Shown piece after piece: positions 25,955 to 36,007 of a DNA stretch of 64,000 nt (position 1 is its first letter; every line of letters begins with the position of its first letter). The stretch spans positions 1,426,001 through 1,490,000 of the forward strand of contig NZ_CP009247.1 of the NCBI RefSeq assembly GCF_001941485.1, written 5' to 3'. Position numbers and translations under genes: made by a program. The notes beneath the pieces were generated by a model. It was not told the origin of the DNA and did no database searches. It saw only the letters and a list, made by a program, of their open reading frames with translations. This DNA is from Corynebacterium frankenforstense DSM 45800. Its GTDB lineage: Bacteria > Actinomycetota > Actinomycetes > Mycobacteriales > Mycobacteriaceae.

Positions 25955-28177
25955 TTAACTTTTCTCGATGTAGTCCTGGCTGTCCGGGTTGATCTCCGCC
26001 GCGAAGCTCTCGGCGAGGCCGCGGTCGCGCGCCACCAGGGCGTCGGCCTCGGCGCGCGCGAGCTCAATGAGGTCGCGGTCGCCCTTCATGTCCAGCAGCC
26101 GCAGGCTGTTGCGGCCCGACTGGCTCGCGCCCAGGATGTCGCCCTCCTGGCGCAGCTCGAGGTCGAGCTCGGCGAGCGCGAAACCGTCGTCGGTGTCGGC
26201 CACCGCGGCCAGGCGCTGCAGCACGCGCGGCTGCTCGGACTCGGTGTAGAGGAAGCACACGCCGGGGCGCGTCCCGCGGCCGACGCGCCCGCGCAGCTGG
26301 TGGATCTGGCTGACGCCGAAGTGCTCGGCGCCGCGGATGAGCATCACGGTCGCCTCGGGCACGTCGACGCCGACCTCGATGACCGTGGTGGAGACGAGCA
26401 CCTGGACGCGCCCGGCGGCGAAGTCCGCCATGACCCGCTCCTTGTCCTCGGGCCGCATGCGCCCGTGCAGCACCCCGACGGAGAGGCCGCTCAGCGCGCC
26501 GTGGCGCAGCTTGGCGGCGACGTCCTCGACGCCGCCCTCCTTCTCGATGCGCGGGCAGACCACGTAGGCGCGCCCGCCGGCGGCGACCTCCTCGCGGATG
26601 CGCCCGGGCACGCGCGCGACCCAGCTGGCCTGGTCGCGGCGCACGAGGAAGCTCTTGACGTCGCGGCGCCCGTGCGGCAGCTCGCGCAGGGTGGAGACCT
26701 CGAGGTCGCCGAAGACCGTCATCGCGATCGTGCGCGGGATCGGGGTGGCCGTCATGACCAGCAGGTGCGGGTGGCCGCCCTTCAGGCGCAGCCGGTCGCG
26801 CTGCTCGACGCCGAAGCGGTGCTGCTCGTCGACGACGGCCAGGCCCAGCCGGAAGAACTCGACGGTGTCCTCGAGCAGCGCGTGGGTGCCCACGACGATG
26901 TCGGCCTCGCCGGTGACGGCCGCGAGCAGGGCGGCGCGCTTCTCGGCCACCGACATGCTGCCGGTGAGCAGGTGGACGGTCACGTCCAGGCCGGCGCGCT
27001 CGAGCGTGGCCGTCAGTGAACGGGCGTGCTGGGCGGCGAGCACCTCGGTGGGCGCGAGGAAGGCGCACTGGTGGCCGTTGTCGATGACCTGCAGCATCGC
27101 CGCGAGCGCGACGAGCGTCTTGCCCGAGCCGACCTCGCCCTGCAGCAGCCGGGACATCGGCTCGGTGGAGTCCAGGTCCGCCGAGATCTCGCCGAGCACC
27201 TCGAGCTGGCCGGCAGTCAGCTCGAAACCGAGCCCGGCGAGCAGCCGGTCCACCAGTCCGTCCGGCCTGGGCGCGCAGCGCACGGCGTGGCGGCGGCGGT
27301 TGTCGTCGCGGCGCAGGGCGGTCACGCACGCCAGGGTGAACGCCTCGTTGTACTTCAGCCGGCGCACCGCGGCCTCGGGTCCCTCGGGGCCGGGCAGGTG
27401 CACCCCGCGCACGGCCGCGTCGAAGCCGATGAAGCCCTCGGGCACCCGGTCGAGCGGCTCGGGCAGCGGTTCCGTGGCGCGCAGGAGGCAGTCGACGGCC
27501 TGCAGGATGCGCCACGAGGTGATGCCCTGCTTGACGGGGTAGACGGGCAGGTGGCGCTGCTGGGCGAGCAGGCGGCGGATCTCGGCGTCGGCGTCCTCTT
27601 CCCTGCCCTTGCCCCCGCCGCTTGACGACGTCGCGCCCGCCGCGTCGGCGGTTCCCGCACCGTCGCGGGCGCCTGCGGCGCCCTGGTCCGTGCCGCCGGC
27701 TGCGTCCGCGCCCGCGGGTGCGGCCGTGCCCGCATCCGCGTCGTCGCCGCCGGGCAGCTCGATGAACTTCGGGTGCTGCAGCTGGACCCGCCCGCGGAAG
27801 AAGGAGAGCTTGCCGGAGAACATCGCCCGGGTGCCCGGCAGCAGGCGCTCGGAGACCCAGGGGCTGTTGAAGAAGGTGACCTCGATGTGCGAGGTGCCGT
27901 CGGTGACGAGCACCTTGCTCAGGAACCGGGGGCGCTCCCCCGCCGAGCGGCGGCGCAGCTGCTGGGTCTTGACGTTGATGACCTGGGCGACGCAGGTGAC
28001 GATCTCGCCGGCCTCGACCTCGTCGAGGTCCACCGCGGAGCCGGACACGGAGTAGGCGCGCGGCAGGTGCGCCCACAGCTGGTCGGCGGTCTCGTAGCCG
28101 AAGGAGCGCTTCAGCCCGCGCGAGAGCCGGGCCGGCAGGATCTTCTTCAGCGGCCGCTGGTCCCTCCACCCGAGCAC
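25955..28177 (-). CDS. recG: ATP-dependent DNA helicase RecG
   Basis: A 740-residue helicase that reverses stalled replication forks. The wedge OB domain (residues 55-140) is followed by an extra Gly/Ala/Asp-rich segment of about 55 residues (143-198) that I do not expect in RecG. The helicase core then shows Walker A LLQGEVGSGKT, APTEVLAAQH, motif II DEQHRFG (the RecG hallmark), MTATPIPRT and IHQLRGRVGRG. A dispersed 17-bp motif copy is embedded in the extra segment. GTG 28177 lies 4 bp after the DAK2 gene stop, so the genes are cotranscribed. Confidence 0.96.
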   Translation of the reverse strand: MLGWRDQRPLKKILPARLSRGLKRSFGYETADQLWAHLPRAYSVSGSAVDLDEVEAGEIVTCVAQVINVKTQQLRRRSAGERPRFLSKVLVTDGTSHIEVTFFNSPWVSERLLPGTRAMFSGKLSFFRGRVQLQHPKFIELPGGDDADAGTAAPAGADAAGGTDQGAAGARDGAGTADAAGATSSSGGGKGREEDADAEIRRLLAQQRHLPVYPVKQGITSWRILQAVDCLLRATEPLPEPLDRVPEGFIGFDAAVRGVHLPGPEGPEAAVRRLKYNEAFTLACVTALRRDDNRRRHAVRCAPRPDGLVDRLLAGLGFELTAGQLEVLGEISADLDSTEPMSRLLQGEVGSGKTLVALAAMLQVIDNGHQCAFLAPTEVLAAQHARSLTATLERAGLDVTVHLLTGSMSVAEKRAALLAAVTGEADIVVGTHALLEDTVEFFRLGLAVVDEQHRFGVEQRDRLRLKGGHPHLLVMTATPIPRTIAMTVFGDLEVSTLRELPHGRRDVKSFLVRRDQASWVARVPGRIREEVAAGGRAYVVCPRIEKEGGVEDVAAKLRHGALSGLSVGVLHGRMRPEDKERVMADFAAGRVQVLVSTTVIEVGVDVPEATVMLIRGAEHFGVSQIHQLRGRVGRGTRPGVCFLYTESEQPRVLQRLAAVADTDDGFALAELDLELRQEGDILGASQSGRNSLRLLDMKGDRDLIELARAEADALVARDRGLAESFAAEINPDSQDYIEKS
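27621..27637 (+). repeat. Dispersed short motif, copy 4 (inside recG)
   Basis: CTTGACGACGTCGCGCC lies within the low-complexity insertion of recG (codons about 181-186, read on the minus strand as part of GATSSSG). It is the only copy of the TTGACGACGTCGCG form inside a gene. Confidence 0.65.
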
Positions 28178-28181
28178 GGTG

Positions 28182-29705
28182 TCACTCCACGCCGATCTCG
28201 ACCAGCTCGTCGATGTCGCCGGCCGGGAAGGCCATCACCTCGACGCCGAGACGCTCGGCCAGCTCCAGCTCGTCGACCTCGACGGACTCGTGCAGCAGCA
28301 GGCTGACCTGTTCGCCGCCGGCCGAGAGCAGGCGGCGGCAGGTGGACTCGACGGCCTCGGCGACGTCCTCGGCCACGGCGGTGACGGTCTCGCCCTCGAG
28401 GACGAGGACGTCGTCGCGGGCGCAGGGCCCGGCCGGGGTCAGACGGGCGGACTCGGCGCGCACGAGCACGGCGGTGCGCATGCCGGCGGCGGCCTCCTGC
28501 ATGACGTAGGCGGCCACGCCGACCGGCTGGCCGGGGTCGTGGACGGCCAGCGCCGCGATGCCGGAGAGCAGCCGGGCGGTGGGCAGCAGGGTGATCTCCT
28601 GCTCGAAGGCGTGGCCGGCGCGCTCGACGGAGACCAGCTCGCGGTGGTTGAGCAGCCCGTTGGGCAGCAGGATGACCTCGTCGGCGCCGCTGGTGCGCAC
28701 GGTGCGCGCGATCGCGGAGACGATGTCGTCGTCGCCCTCGGGCGCCGGCGGCGTGACCACGGCGGCGCCGGCCTCGCGGTAGAGGTCGGCCACCGGGCCG
28801 GCCGGGGTGACGGCGATGACGGCGCGGCGCGGGGTCTGGGCCTGCTCGGGCAGGACCTCCAGGCGCAGCGCGGTGACGGCGCCGGCGGCGAAGAGCGCCT
28901 CGATGACCTCGCCGGCGGCCCGGGTGTGGATGTGCACCCCGGCGGCGTCCTCGCCGTCGCAGGCGAGCACGAGGCTGTCGCCCATCGCACTCAGGTGCTC
29001 CTCGAGCGCGGCGAGGTCGGTGCCGGCGACGTGGCACATGACCTCCAGGTAGGCGGGTCGGCCGTGCGACTCGGGCGCGGGCACCTCGGGTGCCTCGGCA
29101 CCGGCGAGCTCCTCGGCCAGCGACTCCAGCAGGATCACGAAGCCGCGCCCGCCCGCGTCGACGACGCCGGCGTCGCGCAGGGCCTTCAACTGCGAGGGCG
29201 TCTGCGCCAGGGCGGTGCGGGCAGCCGCGACGGCGGCCCGCACGACGTCGGCAAGCTCGCTCTGCTCGGCGGCGGCGATGCCGGCGGCGCGCAGCACGGT
29301 GATCACGGTGCCCTCGACGGGCTCGGAGATCGCGCGGTCGACGAGCACGAGGGCGATGCGCAGGGCCTCGGCCACGGCGGTGCCGTCGAGTTCGCCGCGC
29401 CCGGCGGCCTCGGCCAGCCCGCGCAGCACCTGGGAGAGCACGAGGCCGGAGTTGCCGCGGGCGCCCTTGACGGCGCCGGTGGCCAGGGCGGCGGCCACGG
29501 CGGGGGCCGTGGCGCCGTCGTCGAGCTTCTCGGCCTCCGCGAGGGCGGCGCTCATGGTGTGCGCCATGTTGGAGCCGGTGTCGGCGTCGGGGACGGGGAA
29601 GACGTTGAGCTCGTTGATCTCCCGCCGCCTGCTGGCCAGTTCGGCCACCGCGCGACGGGACCAGCGCAGCAGCGTCTCGCCGTCGAGGCGTGCGGGGGCG
29701 GTCAT
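28182..29705 (-). CDS. DAK2-domain protein, FakA/YloV-like
   Basis: A 507-residue protein with an N-terminal DAK2 kinase domain: INELNVFPVPDADTGSNM contains the D-x-D-x-G metal/ATP motif, and GARGNSGLVLSQVLRG and DAGGRGFVILLE follow. The C-terminal half is the FakA-type second domain (DSLVLACDGEDAAGVHIHT, VTPPAPEGDDDIVSAI). In Firmicutes FakA phosphorylates fatty acids bound to FakB; corynebacterial members are usually called dihydroxyacetone-kinase-like. No FakB is nearby, so the substrate is open. ATG 29705 lies 8 nt after TAAGGT (29719-29714), which overlaps the ung stop. Confidence 0.88.
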   Translation of the reverse strand: MTAPARLDGETLLRWSRRAVAELASRRREINELNVFPVPDADTGSNMAHTMSAALAEAEKLDDGATAPAVAAALATGAVKGARGNSGLVLSQVLRGLAEAAGRGELDGTAVAEALRIALVLVDRAISEPVEGTVITVLRAAGIAAAEQSELADVVRAAVAAARTALAQTPSQLKALRDAGVVDAGGRGFVILLESLAEELAGAEAPEVPAPESHGRPAYLEVMCHVAGTDLAALEEHLSAMGDSLVLACDGEDAAGVHIHTRAAGEVIEALFAAGAVTALRLEVLPEQAQTPRRAVIAVTPAGPVADLYREAGAAVVTPPAPEGDDDIVSAIARTVRTSGADEVILLPNGLLNHRELVSVERAGHAFEQEITLLPTARLLSGIAALAVHDPGQPVGVAAYVMQEAAAGMRTAVLVRAESARLTPAGPCARDDVLVLEGETVTAVAEDVAEAVESTCRRLLSAGGEQVSLLLHESVEVDELELAERLGVEVMAFPAGDIDELVEIGVE

Positions 29706-29716
29706 GGATCCCAACC

Positions 29717-30376
29717 TTACAGCCGCCAGTCGACGGGCTCGCCGCCCTGGTCGACGAGTAGCTGGTTGGCGCGGCTGAAGGGGCGCGAGCCGAAGAAGCC
29801 GCGGTGGGCGGACAGCGGCGAGGGGTGCGGGGACTCCACGCGCGGGGTGTCGCCGAGGAAGCGGGCGCAGCTCTGCGCGTCGCGGCCCCACAGGATGGCC
29901 ACCAGCGGCAGGCCGCGGCCGGCCAGCGCCCGGATGGCGGTCTCGGTGACCTCCTCCCAGCCCTTGCCGCGGTGCGAGGCGGGCTTGCGCGGCTGCACGG
30001 TCAGCACGCGGTTGAACAGCGCGACGCCCTGGCGCGACCAGGCGGTCAGGTCGCCGTCCTCCGGCTTGTCGAGTCCGAGGTCGTCGTGCAGCTCGGTGAA
30101 GATGTTCGCCAGGGAGCGCGGCAGCGGGCGCACGCCGGGCTGAGTGGAGAAGGACAGCCCCATCGCGTGGCCGGGCGTCGGGTAGGGGTCCTGGCCGACG
30201 ATGAGGACCTTGACCTCGTCGAAGGGGTACTGGAAGGCGCGCAGCACGTCGGTCCCGGCCGGCAGGTAGCCGCGCCCGGCGGCGTTCTCCGCGCGCAGGA
30301 ACCGACCGATCTCGTGGACTCGGTCCTCGACGTCGGCGAGGACGGGCTGCCAGGAGGGGTGGACGGGAAGACTCAT
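29717..30376 (-). CDS. ung: Uracil-DNA glycosylase, family 1
   Basis: A 219-residue enzyme removing uracil from DNA. The water-activating motif is [17 protein letters not shown] with the catalytic Asp, and the minor-groove leucine loop is [18 protein letters not shown]. Length is normal for Ung. ATG 30376 follows the thiL stop by 5 bp. Base-excision (ung), fork-rescue (recG) and nucleotide-pool (mutT1) genes all lie within 6 kb. Confidence 0.97.
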   Translation of the reverse strand: MSLPVHPSWQPVLADVEDRVHEIGRFLRAENAAGRGYLPAGTDVLRAFQYPFDEVKVLIVGQDPYPTPGHAMGLSFSTQPGVRPLPRSLANIFTELHDDLGLDKPEDGDLTAWSRQGVALFNRVLTVQPRKPASHRGKGWEEVTETAIRALAGRGLPLVAILWGRDAQSCARFLGDTPRVESPHPSPLSAHRGFFGSRPFSRANQLLVDQGGEPVDWRL

Positions 30377-30381
30377 GGTCC

Positions 30382-31359
30382 CTAGAAGCTTACCCAGCCG
30401 CCCGAGTGGGCGGGCCGCTCTCCCCCGACGGTGACGCCGGAGCCCTTGGCCACCCGGCCGATGACGCGGAAGCCGCTGGGGGCGGGCCCGGCGGTGGTGG
30501 CCAGGATGGTGTGGTCCTCGCCGCCGGCGAGCACCCACTCCCAGGGGTCGGTGCCGGTCAGCTCGCCGGCGCGGATCATGTCCGCGTCCGGGGCGATCGC
30601 GTCGCGGTCGAGGTCGATCGTCACCCCGGAGGCGGCGGCGAGCGTGGTCAGGTCCACGATCAGGCCGTCGGAGTTGTCGGTGGCCGCGGTCGCGCCGGTG
30701 GAGCGGGCGATCATGCCGCGGGTGGGGTCGATGCGCGGGCTGGTGTGGGCGTCGCGGAGCACCTCGAGGCCTTCGGGCACCTCGCGGCCGTAGTGTTCGA
30801 GCAGGGCGAGGCCGGCGGCCGAGTGGCCGATGCGGCCGGCGGCGACGAGCTGCTGGCCCGGGCGGGCGGCGTCCAGGGTCAGCGGCGGCAGGCTGCCGCC
30901 GAGCGAGCCGATGGCCGTCACCGAGACCGTCAGCTGCTCACCGGCGACGATGTCCCCGCCGACGAGGTCCGCGGAGAACTCGACGACGCGCTCGCCGATG
31001 CCGTGGGCCAGCGCCCGCAGGAAGCTGACCGGGGTGTTCGTGGGGGCCGCGACGGCGAGGACGGCCGCGACGGGGCGCGCGCCCATCGCCTCGACGTCGG
31101 CGAAGTTCTGGATGATCGCCTTGCCGCCGATCTCCTCGGGGGTGGACCACTCGAGGCGGAAGTGGCGGCCCTCGACGGCCATGTCCGTGGTGACCACCGT
31201 GCGCGAGTTCGGCGGGGCGTTGAAGAGCACCGCGGCGTCGTCGCCGTTGAACTCGGAGGGCGCCTGGGCGACGATCTCGCGGATCACCGCCTTCTCCCCC
31301 AGTTCGGCGACGGTCGGTCCCGTGAAACGGGCGGGGAAGATGGTGGCCACGGTCTGCAT
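30382..31359 (-). CDS. thiL: Thiamine-monophosphate kinase
   Basis: A 325-residue kinase producing thiamine diphosphate from thiamine monophosphate and ATP. Conserved blocks are GDDAAVLFN (Mg-ATP), [55 protein letters not shown] and [16 protein letters not shown] 31359 has TAGGAGGA 6 nt upstream. It heads a thiL-ung pair. No TPP riboswitch is visible upstream. It diverges from the DUF3515 gene. Confidence 0.96.
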   Translation of the reverse strand: MQTVATIFPARFTGPTVAELGEKAVIREIVAQAPSEFNGDDAAVLFNAPPNSRTVVTTDMAVEGRHFRLEWSTPEEIGGKAIIQNFADVEAMGARPVAAVLAVAAPTNTPVSFLRALAHGIGERVVEFSADLVGGDIVAGEQLTVSVTAIGSLGGSLPPLTLDAARPGQQLVAAGRIGHSAAGLALLEHYGREVPEGLEVLRDAHTSPRIDPTRGMIARSTGATAATDNSDGLIVDLTTLAAASGVTIDLDRDAIAPDADMIRAGELTGTDPWEWVLAGGEDHTILATTAGPAPSGFRVIGRVAKGSGVTVGGERPAHSGGWVSF

Positions 31360-31406
31360 TCCTCCTAAAGTTGGACCCGGGAGGCAAACCGCTAGACTGG
31401 TTGCCC

Positions 31407-32267
31407 ATGGGCGACACGAACCAATTTAGCCGCACACCTGTCTACGCGGCCCTGGTACTGGCGGTCGTTCTCGTCGTCGGCGTGCTCATCGGCGCCCGCG
31501 TCGTCTTCGAACGCGCAGGTGACCAGCCGGTCGCGCTGCCGGACCTGCCCGCGGGCCAGGCCGACTCCCCCGAGTGCACGGGGCTGATCGAGGACCTGCC
31601 GGACTCCCTGGGCGACTTCGACCGCGCCGAGCTGGCCGAGCCCGCGCCGGCGGGCGCGGCCGCCTGGTCGAAGAGCTCCACCGAGCGCGTCACGCTGCGC
31701 TGCGGTGTCGACGCCCCCGCGCAGTGGACCGAGGGTGCCGAGACGGAGGAGAGCGGCGGCGTCGAGTGGCTTCCGGTCACCGACCCGGACACGGACCTGA
31801 CCACCTGGTACTCCGTGGACCGTTCCGTGGTGGTGGCCGTCACCGCCGAGGGCTTCGATCCGACGGAGGAGCTCGCCGAGCCCGTGGCCGCGCTGCCGGC
31901 CGGTTCGGTCGAGCGCAACCCGCTGCCGCTGGCCGACCTGGACACCCCGGAGGCCGGGGGCTGCGAGGAGGTGCTCGCCGCGCTGCCCGGGGAGATCGGC
32001 GACTACCGCCGCGTCGAGGCCGAGGCCCCGCGGGCGCACTGGACCGCGCGCGGACTGCCGCCGGTCGTGGCCGTCTGCGGTGTGGCCATGCCGGAGTCCT
32101 ACGCCCCCGGCGGGCAGGTCACCGAGATCAACGGGGTCAACTGGTTCTCCGAGGGCGACACGCTCTACGCGCTGGGACTGGACGAGGTCGTCGCGGTCTC
32201 CACTCCCCCGGTGGGCGCCGACGGCGTGCTCGTCGCGCTGAGCGACGCGCTCAAGGAGGCACAGTAG
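31407..32267 (+). CDS. DUF3515 membrane-anchored protein
   Basis: A 286-residue protein with one N-terminal membrane segment (residues about 14-38, VYAALVLAVVLVVGVLIGARVVF) and an extracellular acidic domain with four Cys (DSPECTGL, LRCGVDAP, GGCEEVLAAL, VAVCGVAMP). It fits the actinobacterial DUF3515 family found between thiL and ddl. The ectodomain appears to contain two similar halves, each beginning with CxxL/VLxALP-like text. Function is unknown. ATG 31407 lies 8 nt after TAGACT (31393-31398), predicting a leaderless mRNA. Confidence 0.86.
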   Translation: MGDTNQFSRTPVYAALVLAVVLVVGVLIGARVVFERAGDQPVALPDLPAGQADSPECTGLIEDLPDSLGDFDRAELAEPAPAGAAAWSKSSTERVTLRCGVDAPAQWTEGAETEESGGVEWLPVTDPDTDLTTWYSVDRSVVVAVTAEGFDPTEELAEPVAALPAGSVERNPLPLADLDTPEAGGCEEVLAALPGEIGDYRRVEAEAPRAHWTARGLPPVVAVCGVAMPESYAPGGQVTEINGVNWFSEGDTLYALGLDEVVAVSTPPVGADGVLVALSDALKEAQ

Positions 32268-32286
32268 GTCAGGCCGGGGCCGGCCC

Positions 32287-33354
32287 TCAGGCGCGGGCCG
32301 TCTCGATCAGCGTGGCCAGCAGGTCGGCGTACTCGACGCCGACGGCGCGGAAGACCTGCGGGTACATCGAGATCGGCGTGAAGCCGGGCATCGTGTTGAC
32401 CTCGTTGAGCACCGGGCCGTCATCGGTGACGAAGAAGTCCACGCGGGCGAGCCCCGAGCACTCCAGGGCGGTGAACGCCGTCACGGCCATCTGGCGCAGC
32501 CGCTCGGTGGTCTCCTCGCCGATCCTCGCGGGGATCTCCGCGTGCACGACGTCGTCGAGGTACTTCGCGTCGAAGTCGTAGAAGCCCTCGTCGGAGTCCT
32601 CGGTGCCGGTCAGCTTGGCCGGCACGGAGGCGACCACGGTGCCGTCGGGACGCTCGAGCACGCCGACCTCGACCTCGGCACCGACGGTCTCGGCCTCGAC
32701 GAGGACCTTGTCGTCGTCGGCGAAGGCCTCCTCGAGCGCGGCGTCCAGGTCGGCCCAGTCGGTCACGCGCGAGACGCCGATCGACGAGCCGCCGCGGGCG
32801 GGCTTGACGAAGACGGGCAGGCCCAGTTCCCCGCGGTCCTCGGTCGACAGCGTCCGCCCGGCGGCGAGCACGGTGCCCGCGGAGACCGGCAGCCCGGCGG
32901 CGGAGAGCACCTTCTTGGTGAACTCCTTGTCCATGCCGCAGGCGGAGGCGAGCACGCCCGGGCCGACGTAGGGCACGCCCGAGAGCTCGAAGAGGCCCTG
33001 CATGGTGCCGTCCTCGCCGAAGACGCCGTGCAGCACGGGGAAGACGACGTCGACGCGGGCGTAGCGGCTCCCGTCGAGGTAGGTCAGCTCGCCGGCGCGC
33101 TCGGGGTTGACGGTGAGGACGACCTCCTCGCCGTCGGTGACCTCGGGCAGCCTGCCGTCGTGGGCCTTGAGCTCCTCCGGGTCCCGGGTGCCGGCGACCC
33201 ACTTGCCGGAGCGGGTGATGCCCACGGGCACCACCTCGAAGCGCTCGGGGTCGAGGTGGGACATGATCGCCCCGGCGGAGATGCAGGAGATGTTGTGCTC
33301 GGTGGAGCGGCCGCCGTAGAGCACGGCGACGGTGGTGGTCTGGCTCAAGTTCAC
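32287..33354 (-). CDS. ddl: D-alanine--D-alanine ligase
   Basis: A 355-residue ATP-grasp ligase joining two D-alanines for peptidoglycan. N-terminal [19 protein letters not shown], central [20 protein letters not shown], the grasp lysine block [19 protein letters not shown] and C-terminal [18 protein letters not shown] are all present. GTG 33354 overlaps the gpsA stop (GTGA), so the two are translationally coupled. This gpsA-ddl pairing is usual in actinobacteria. Confidence 0.97.
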   Translation of the reverse strand: MNLSQTTTVAVLYGGRSTEHNISCISAGAIMSHLDPERFEVVPVGITRSGKWVAGTRDPEELKAHDGRLPEVTDGEEVVLTVNPERAGELTYLDGSRYARVDVVFPVLHGVFGEDGTMQGLFELSGVPYVGPGVLASACGMDKEFTKKVLSAAGLPVSAGTVLAAGRTLSTEDRGELGLPVFVKPARGGSSIGVSRVTDWADLDAALEEAFADDDKVLVEAETVGAEVEVGVLERPDGTVVASVPAKLTGTEDSDEGFYDFDAKYLDDVVHAEIPARIGEETTERLRQMAVTAFTALECSGLARVDFFVTDDGPVLNEVNTMPGFTPISMYPQVFRAVGVEYADLLATLIETARA

Positions 33355-34349
33355 TCTGCTTTCTTGGAGCGCCCCATCAGGGCGGTGATCATGTCGCGCA
33401 CGTCCATACCGCGGTGGCACACGGCGAAGACGGCCTGCGTGATGGGCATCTCGACGCCGCGGGTGCCCGCCAGCTCGAAGATCGAGCGCGACGAGATCAC
33501 CCCCTCGGCGACCTGCCCGTGGGTGGCCTTGGTGGCCTCGGCCAGGGTGCCGCCCTCGCCGAGGCGGGCGCCGAAGCTGCGGTTCCTCGACAGGTCCGAG
33601 GTGCAGGTGGCCACCAGGTCGCCGAGACCGGCGAGCCCGGAGAAGGTCCGCGCGTCGGCGCCGAGCGCCACGCCCAGGCGGGTGATCTCCGCGATGCCGC
33701 GGGTGATCACGGTGGCCAGGGTGTTCTGGCCCAGCCCGCGGCCGGCGGCGATGCCGCAGGCCAGGGCGATGACGTTCTTGCAGGCGCCGCCGATCTCGCA
33801 GCCGGTGACGTCGGTGTTGGTGTAGGGGCGCAGATAGCCGGTGGCCACGGCGGCCTGGACGAACTTCGCCCGGGTCTCGTCGGCGCAGGCGATGACGGTG
33901 GCCGCGGGCTGCTCCTCGGCGATCTCGCGGGCCAGGTTCGGGCCCGTCAGCACGGCGATGCGCTCGCGGGGAACGTCCCCGGCCTCCTCGACGACCTGGC
34001 TCATCAGCAGGTAGGTGTCGGACTCGACACCCTTGGAGATGGTGACCACGGTCGCGTCGGAGGGGATCGCGTCGCGCCAGCGCGAGAGGTTCTCGCGCAG
34101 CGTCTGGCTGGGCACGCCGAGCACCACGATGTCCGCACCCTCGAGCGCGGCGGCGTCGTCGCTGCCGGCCGTGATCGCCTCGGGCAGGCGGATGCCGGCC
34201 AGGTAGTCGGGGTTCTCGCGGGTCTCGGTGATCGCGCGCGCGAGCTCCTCGCGGCGCGCCCACAGGCGCACGGAGTTGCCCGCGTCGGCGAAGACCTTCG
34301 CCAGGGTGGTCCCCCAGGAACCCGCCCCCATCACGGCGACGTTGACCAC
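33351..34349 (-). CDS. gpsA: Glycerol-3-phosphate dehydrogenase [NAD(P)+]
   Basis: A 332-residue enzyme making sn-glycerol-3-phosphate from dihydroxyacetone phosphate for phospholipids. The NAD(P) loop is [14 protein letters not shown], the catalytic region [15 protein letters not shown], and [20 protein letters not shown] is conserved. GTG 34349 follows AGGAGG by 6 nt; the open frame extends further upstream but over DNA that belongs to the mutT1 promoter region. It overlaps ddl by 4 bp. Confidence 0.96.
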   Translation of the reverse strand: MVNVAVMGAGSWGTTLAKVFADAGNSVRLWARREELARAITETRENPDYLAGIRLPEAITAGSDDAAALEGADIVVLGVPSQTLRENLSRWRDAIPSDATVVTISKGVESDTYLLMSQVVEEAGDVPRERIAVLTGPNLAREIAEEQPAATVIACADETRAKFVQAAVATGYLRPYTNTDVTGCEIGGACKNVIALACGIAAGRGLGQNTLATVITRGIAEITRLGVALGADARTFSGLAGLGDLVATCTSDLSRNRSFGARLGEGGTLAEATKATHGQVAEGVISSRSIFELAGTRGVEMPITQAVFAVCHRGMDVRDMITALMGRSKKAE

Positions 34350-34482
34350 GGCCGCCTCCTTTCCGTCGGTTCGCTCTCGAGCTGTCGCAGGACCGCCAAA
34401 AAGAATAGCGGTGCGGATCGCTTCCCCAGCATAACGGTCGCCGACGCGCGCGTGCGGGCCCGGGCGGGGTAGAAATAGGTAC

Positions 34483-35496
34483 ATGGCACTGCACGAAGAG
34501 GACAAGGACTCCGCCGCCGAACTGCTCGTGGACGGGCGGTACCAGCGCATCCCGCGCGACCCCGCCAAGCATTTCAAGCGGGCCACGCTCGCCGCCGGCG
34601 CCGTGCTCTACCGCCGGCGCGCCGACACCGCCGAGGACGCGACCGGGACCGACGCCTGGGAGACCGCCGTGGTGCACCGTCCCCACTACGACGACTGGTC
34701 GCTGCCCAAGGGCAAGGTCGACCCGGGTGAGGCGATGCCGACCACCGCGCACCGCGAGATCGTCGAGGAGACGGGACTGGAGACCCGCCTGGAGAAGCTC
34801 GTGGGCACGGTGACCTACCCGGTCGGCGACCGCACCAAGGTCGTCTACTACTGGACGGCCTCGGTGGTCTCCGGCGAGTTCACCGCCAACAACGAGGTCG
34901 ACGAGCTGCGCTGGCTGCCCTTCGACGAGGCCGCCGAGCTGCTCAGCTACGCGGTGGACCGCAGGGTGCTGGAGAAGGCGCTCAAGCGCATCACCGCCGG
35001 GGTGGACACGCGCGTGCTCTACGTGCGCCACGCCCGCGCGCACCAGCGCCGCAACTGGGCCGGCGACGACTTCAAGCGGCCGCTGGACAAGAAGGGCCGC
35101 CGCCAGTCCGAGATGCTCATCCCGGCGCTTCTGCCCTTCCACCCGACCGCCGTCTACTCCGCCGAGCCGGACCGCTGCCGGCAGACCGCCGCGCCGCTGG
35201 CCGACGAGCTCGGCGTGGACGTCACCGTCGACCGCGCCTTCGGCGACGAGGGCTGGCTGGAGAACATGACCGGCGCGCAGAAGGCGTTCACCGACGTCGT
35301 GGCCGAGGGCGGGGTGCCCGTCATCGTCGGCCAGGGCCTGATTATCCCGGACATGATCGCCTGGCTCTCGGCCAACGGCACGCTCCCGCTGGACTCCGAC
35401 GCGGAGGCGAAGAAGGCCAGCTGCTGGGTGCTCTCCTTCGCCGACGGCCGCCTGGTCGGCGCCGACTACCTGGCGAGCCCCCTGCCCGCCAAGTAG
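34483..35496 (+). CDS. mutT1: MutT1-type Nudix hydrolase fused to histidine-phosphatase domain
   Basis: A 337-residue two-domain protein. The N-terminal Nudix domain has an intact box ([20 protein letters not shown] then TGL) for hydrolysis of oxidised or polyphosphorylated nucleotides. The C-terminal domain (about 180-330) is histidine-phosphatase-like: [12 protein letters not shown] replaces the usual R-H-G with R-H-A, and [20 protein letters not shown] is the second conserved block. Mycobacterial MutT1 has the same architecture and cleans 8-oxo-GTP and diadenosine polyphosphates. ATG 34483 has no ribosome site. It diverges from gpsA. Confidence 0.92.
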   Translation: MALHEEDKDSAAELLVDGRYQRIPRDPAKHFKRATLAAGAVLYRRRADTAEDATGTDAWETAVVHRPHYDDWSLPKGKVDPGEAMPTTAHREIVEETGLETRLEKLVGTVTYPVGDRTKVVYYWTASVVSGEFTANNEVDELRWLPFDEAAELLSYAVDRRVLEKALKRITAGVDTRVLYVRHARAHQRRNWAGDDFKRPLDKKGRRQSEMLIPALLPFHPTAVYSAEPDRCRQTAAPLADELGVDVTVDRAFGDEGWLENMTGAQKAFTDVVAEGGVPVIVGQGLIIPDMIAWLSANGTLPLDSDAEAKKASCWVLSFADGRLVGADYLASPLPAK

Positions 35497-35587
35497 CCTC
35501 GGGCCCCTGGCGGCGGCCCCCGGGTCGCCGCGACGGGCCGACCACGACCCGCCCTCCGCTGCCGTCGACCCTCCGGGAGGCCCCGAC

Positions 35588-35974
35588 ATGCCCAGGAAGA
35601 TCCTCAGCGCACTGACCGCGCTCGCCGCCCTCGGGATCTGGGTGGCCGTCATGAACCCTGCCGTCGTGCCCGTCCTGATGTGGTCCTCCGTTCCCCTCGG
35701 CGTGCTCACCGCGCTCAGCGCGATTCCCGCGCTGCGGGAGGCGGACCGGCGCACCTCCTCGGGCGTGGTCTCCCTGATCGCGGGCCTGGTGGTCTCCGCC
35801 TCGGCGGTCTCCTTCATCACCGCCCCGCCGACCGCCATCAACATCGCCGGCCTGGCGGGGATGGTCCTCGGCGGGATCGCGCTCGCGGTCGCCGCCTTCC
35901 TGCCCGAGCACCGCGGTACCCCGGGCGGGCACGGCAGTGGCGCCGCGGGCGGCGACGACGCCGGCGGGGACTGA
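35588..35974 (+). CDS. Small hypothetical membrane protein
   Basis: A 128-residue protein with about four hydrophobic segments (residues 8-24, 25-45, 60-80 and 85-105) and a Gly/Asp-rich hydrophilic tail (GGHGSGAAGGDDAGGD). ATG 35588 follows GGGAGG by 7 nt, which supports a real gene. I recognise no family. It is transcribed with, or shortly after, mutT1 (91-bp gap). Confidence 0.75.
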   Translation: MPRKILSALTALAALGIWVAVMNPAVVPVLMWSSVPLGVLTALSAIPALREADRRTSSGVVSLIAGLVVSASAVSFITAPPTAINIAGLAGMVLGGIALAVAAFLPEHRGTPGGHGSGAAGGDDAGGD

Positions 35975-36007
35975 CGCGCCTGCGTCGGGGCGTCGGAAAT
36001 CTCTCTC

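Noticed and set aside
30382..31406. TPP riboswitch controlling thiL
   Set aside because: The leader before ATG 31359 is about 40 nt, far too short, and contains no THI-box-like sequence.
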